From Paramacrobiotus richtersi (lineage: Eukaryota > Tardigrada > Eutardigrada > Parachela > Macrobiotidae): 20,945 nt of DNA. Made by a program: the position numbers and the translations under genes. The stretch spans positions 1 through 20,945 of the forward strand of contig JAQGAU010001177.1 in the NCBI GenBank assembly GCA_034698045.1. The letters run 5' to 3'. Positions within the stretch are counted from its first letter, which is position 1; each line of letters begins with the position of its first letter. The notes under the pieces are model-generated. The model saw only the letters and a program-made list of their open reading frames with translations, had not been told where the DNA came from and searched no databases. Of the stretch, positions 16,931-20,945 are shown piece by piece.

Positions 16931-18206
16931 AAGTTACAACTGCCGGGGTCGGTGATGGGTTATACCATTTGCTTGTCAAGGATCCGCTGCTTTTCCATGC
17001 AGGCGGGGTAGATTATTACCTGATACATACGCATGTTCATTAGACGTGCATGCATGCAGACTGCAACCAACTGTCTTCGTATTAAACTTGCCAGTCTTGC
17101 ACATACGTCTTGTACATATGTACAACAGTATGACAACGCCCATGAGTGTTGTAACGGTTTTATGATTATGCTAATATTATTTTTTATACCCACATTCATG
17201 AGTTACCAGTTTTTATCGTTCCGTGGCTCTTAATTCCGGTTACTATTTGGACGTATGTACATGATAGAAAGGCGCCGGTCAGTGATCACACGGATGAGGC
17301 GCAGCGGGCGGCAGAACTTTAAGGTTTCCCATTAAAATTAATTTCATCGTTCGCCTTACTCTGAATTGTTGTTGCATCGGGGATAAACCATTAACATACA
17401 ATTTCATCGTTCTACGGTGGATGCATGCTGTGATATTTTGTCGCTCTTAAAGTTTCGCTTGTAGTATCACAGCATACATCAGCATTACAAATTCGGCAGT
17501 ATGATCAGCATTACACTTGTACCCCTTGTACATACCGTGGTACCACCTTACGGATGAAAAAATGTTATGTGCGAGTATACGACTATACGTCGATTCCTCG
17601 AGATGTTTCCATCAGAGGTGTTGTCTTCATTATAGCATTAAACGCCACTAATAACCATGCTCTCTTACAACTCTCCAGTACAATTTTATTTATCCATTAG
17701 ACCATGATGAGAATACAGTATCCAGCTAACTTTATCTTCACGCGACCAGATGCTACACGGATTCCCAGTAAAGAAAGGATGCTGCACGCGCGGAAGCTAT
17801 CCAGTTAGTACGTTGTGGACAATATGCCATCACGCCAGAAATCCCGAAGGAAATTACATGTATCAGGTTAGCTCGTATATCAGGCCGATTGTGCGTCCTT
17901 GGCTGGCAAAAATCACAGCGTCTCAGTGATGAACGCATCTCATCTGCCCCGTTCATTAGTTGGTTTTCCGACGATCCGGGAGATTTTCCCCTAATGCCGC
18001 AACTGGATACTGTCATTAGGCCTGGTTTAGAGTACGCTGCGTGCATCTTTACGTGTCTAGTATTGGAGCTGTAAGTCGTAGTGTCAACTTTTGTGGTCTT
18101 ACAACAATCGCAGCGTTTGCCCGAATGCCCCATCATAAAATCTATGCCAATCTGAAAAGGGACTGAGTGGCCGCGTAAGATTCGATTGATTAATAAGATT
18201 TGAAAA
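16931..18206. other. Intergenic, no recognised gene
   Basis: Only short ORFs without family signature. A perfect 16-bp palindrome (TTGTACATATGTACAA) lies at 17110-17125. An 11-bp inverted repeat (ATGCTGTGATA/TATCACAGCAT) spans 17425-17475. The promoter of the second receptor gene should lie at the right end but was not identified. Confidence 0.4.
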
Positions 18207-18452
18207 ATGACTGGTAGAGGAGAAGGCGAAGAATACCCCGAGTACGTAGTTTATCAGATTGTCAGCGATAACAGCAGTGATGTGGACGATTTCAATGGTG
18301 TTTCGGGTATGGAAGGACTGCCCTTGTCCTTTCGCATCGTGGCCACCATTCTCCATGGACTGATCTTTATCCTGGGTGCGGTGGGAAATGCGGTACTTAT
18401 CGTGGTGGCCAGGAAGAGTGTGCGACTACGGACGCCCACATACACATACCTG
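18207..18452 (+). CDS. TRHR-like receptor 2, exon 1 (N-terminus and TM1)
   Basis: There are 82 codons ending in phase 0 at CTG|GTAAGT. An in-frame TGA lies six bases before the ATG, so this start is fixed; the next Met (18309) would cut most of the N-terminus. The extracellular part is short and acidic, with one possible N-glycosylation site (NSS). TM1 reads FRIVATILHGLIFILGAVGN and is followed by AVLIVVARKSVRLRTPTYTY. It shares 32 of 42 aligned residues and the intron position with the first receptor, while the N-terminal tails are unrelated, as expected if ligand-facing parts diverged after a tandem duplication. Confidence 0.9.
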
Positions 18453-20907
18453 GTAAGTGCAAAGTGGCAATAGTAGCAATAACTTACGTGTAAACGACTA
18501 GAATGCTGTGTTTTCTTATCCTCGGGGTTAGATTCCGGCGAATACTAATGTTTTTGATTCAGCAGAACGTAGGGGTAATGCAAGATAAACCAATGGCACG
18601 ATCGTGCAGAACGCATGACCTTTCAGTTTTCTATGGGGTTCAGGTTGAAAAATATCAGTATAAAGCGGCTCTCGTGCTCATTAAAACATGATTGTCGAAA
18701 TCAGATACCATGCACCAAGTAAAGTAGTTCGGGACCATTGATTGCCTTAACTTATCTACATAGTTGTAATGCTAAGCAGTTTTGTTAGCAATCGGACAAA
18801 GGGTAGCGTATATATTTCCTGCAGCTGTCTCTGTATTCCGCAATGTGATATCATATTACAATGTGTGTGATATTTATACATTTACCGGTACTTTGGTGAT
18901 ATCATGCATGATAATGTCGTGTACCTATCGAATATGGCGCATGCTATCTTCGACAGACATAGAACATTTAGAACCATGCACCTTCGGTCATAGCGACCCG
19001 AAATGATTTCCCATTTTATTACTGTATGTTCAGTTACCTACACAACCTGGGATCGCATGCGTTCGTACAAGCATCTCATTAGTAATGTTTTTACAGTTTG
19101 CAGATACTGGAAATCAGTAAATACTGCATCGCTTTCAGTTGTGCATTGTCAGCACACCTGTTTACTTTGTTATCACGGCATGGAAGTTGGAACTGTACGT
19201 GTAAAATGCCGAGCATTACCGTGCATAATTTCCGTACTTACTGTACAGTCGGAAAGAAGAAGAGCTGCTAGCTGGAACCGAGTTTTTATCTGATCAGATT
19301 TTGCCAGTAAATAAATATGTTTTGCATTTTTGTACAAACGCGTATGTTATCTAACATTATACGAGTAGTAGGACTGGAAATTTGAAAAAAAGCCCTACAG
19401 CCTAAAGGCATATACATAATGCACTACAGTGTCTGAATTTCCGCAAGTGTTATGTCGTCCATTAACTAGGGATTTGCTCCCGCTCGTTAATCACTGCATT
19501 CCAAGTGTCAACAAGCTCATCCAGGCGTGACTATCACAAACAGCATGATCACACGCACGAGGAGGACTTCCTGGTTGAAACACTACACAGACAGCTTTTT
19601 TGTACGTCCGCGATGAGCAAGTTGATTTACAATGCAGCGGCCGCAGCAGCGGGAATGATTATCACAATAATTTGTCTGGGTGACGGGAATTAAATTGGTC
19701 CAGTGTCGCGCGGACTAATCCAGATCGATGCCCTGCATTGAGTTGGTTTGTTGGGAATGAAAGGCGGATGGGAGATCAACAAGGTTCTGCTTGGAACACA
19801 TTGGCTGGGCTTTATCCTGGCACCGCCACGATCGTTTTTTGAAATCATGTGCAGTTTATATAAAAACACTGGAAGAGTTTTTCGTTGAGGGAACGGTGCT
19901 AGCACTAACGCTGTCAATTTGTAACCTTTTATCCTCCAAAGAAAGCGCGCAGTACGGTTATATCGTATCAGTTATCATAATGGCTGATGTGCTTGTGTAA
20001 GAAATGTAGCATACCTTACGTCGTGTTCCTGTACATCATTGGTTACTATGAGTACAAGGAAACTAGTCCGAGCTACTGTAAACTACCCAATGATAATTTG
20101 ATTGGAATCTATTAATACTTTTTTCATTATTAAACGCAATATTTTACCTGTATCACGCATACAGCGGAAATCATTTCAGCAACAGCATGATCTCGGTTTC
20201 CCAGATAGATGACCCATCTAACGTCGATATCGACGTGCGCAAGATGCACGCCATTTAATTAGAGAACTACGACTCTACGGTCCATTGTAAAAGGAGAACT
20301 TAATCACGTACTGATTCTAGAGGTTTTCGAGCGTGACTATTTGGCAAAAAGACGAAAGCGGATATGATGATCACGGGGTATCACGGTAATTAAGCTAACC
20401 TTCATCATCCAGCTTTAATACTATCAGTGTTACGGGAAAATACAGTACTGTATAGTGAGCATACTACATGCATTATGCAGTTTGTTAGTTTGCGAAATTA
20501 CAGTTCGGTGTACCAGGCCGCCAATGACGCATTTTGAGTGAATCTCACCCAGTTTTTGCATGATCTGGTTGTGTACTTTTTCTGATCGTTGCCCTCACGT
20601 GCGGAGCATTCACCCAAGAGGATCTGATTGTGCTGCTCCTTTTGATTAGTAATCGAAGGTCATCTGGGTGTTTCCAGCTGGTTGGCTTTCCATGATCAGT
20701 TAATGGAAATCATAGTATCTGATTAAAAACATCATTATATGCAGGTCAAGTTAATCTATAAATAATTAGTGGGTGAACCGGTCTGATCACCGTTGGGAGA
20801 ACGTTTAAAAACATACACACGGAAATAATGATTTTACAGAAACTTAATTCTAAAGGAACAAGTTTCGGCACCGAAATATCATACAAATTGGACTCTGTCG
20901 ATTGCAG
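18453..20907 (+). other. Intron 1 of TRHR-like receptor 2
   Basis: The donor is GTAAGT and the acceptor GTCGATTGCAG. Short ORFs inside (for example around 19505-19693) show no known family. No similarity to the first receptor's intron was noticed by eye. Confidence 0.75.
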
Positions 20908-20945
20908 GTGTCGTTAGCGTACGCTGACCTGCTGATCATCTGGTG
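20908..20945 (+). CDS. TRHR-like receptor 2, exon 2 (start of TM2), cut by window end
   Basis: After the ATTGCAG acceptor the phase-0 frame reads VSLAYADLLIIW and stops only because the window ends. It matches exon 2 of the first receptor (VSLAYADLLVIW), including the conserved Asp of TM2. The rest of the gene lies outside. Confidence 0.9.
   Translation, partial: MSLAYADLLIIW

Noticed and set aside
16473-16979. 168-codon minus-strand ORF
   Set aside because: It lies opposite the secreted cysteine-rich exon, which has a signal peptide, matching splice phase and poly(A) signal; the minus frame shows no domain.
17110-17125. Perfect 16-bp palindrome TTGTACATATGTACAA
   Set aside because: A single AT-rich palindrome without context in intergenic DNA; not enough to name a function.

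Overview
The window looks like nuclear DNA of an invertebrate animal. Coding regions are split by GT-AG introns, intergenic DNA is long and AT-richer, and there are relics of eukaryotic transposable elements. No operon, Shine-Dalgarno or bacterial signal was seen. Nothing fixes the phylum. A tardigrade or other ecdysozoan is only a guess, because the receptor genes resemble the TRH-receptor/EFLamide-receptor branch.

Region 1 (1 to about 5.4 kb) is a retroelement on the + strand, or a gene derived from one. It has a leader, a 786-codon Gag ORF (coiled coil plus retrotransposon-gag capsid domain), then a -1-frame ORF with an RG-rich nucleocapsid-like region and one zinc knuckle. A weak third ORF and a 1.4-kb noncoding tail follow. 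I see no protease, reverse transcriptase or integrase. Its most striking property is not protein: from about 129 to 4765 it is studded with short perfect hairpins (stems mostly 6 to 9 bp, loops mostly 7 to 11 nt, often 9), in coding and noncoding parts alike.

Region 2 (5.4 to 8.9 kb) has no recognisable gene. It holds one long AT-centred fold-back near 6.4 to 6.5 kb.

Region 3 (8911 to 12945) is a five-exon class A GPCR of the thyrotropin-releasing-hormone receptor type. All seven membrane segments can be assembled, but a 13-nt duplication in TM4 breaks the frame. Region 4 (about 13.4 to 14.9 kb) is a decayed LINE reverse-transcriptase 3' fragment split by an 819-bp terminal-inverted-repeat element flanked by TAA duplications. 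Region 5 (15960 to 16835) is a two-exon gene for a small secreted protein with ten cysteines in its mature part. Region 6 (18207 to the window end) is the start of a second, closely related TRHR-like receptor with the same first intron position. Its exon 2 runs off the end. The two receptors are a tandem paralog pair that bracket the LINE relic and the secreted-protein gene.
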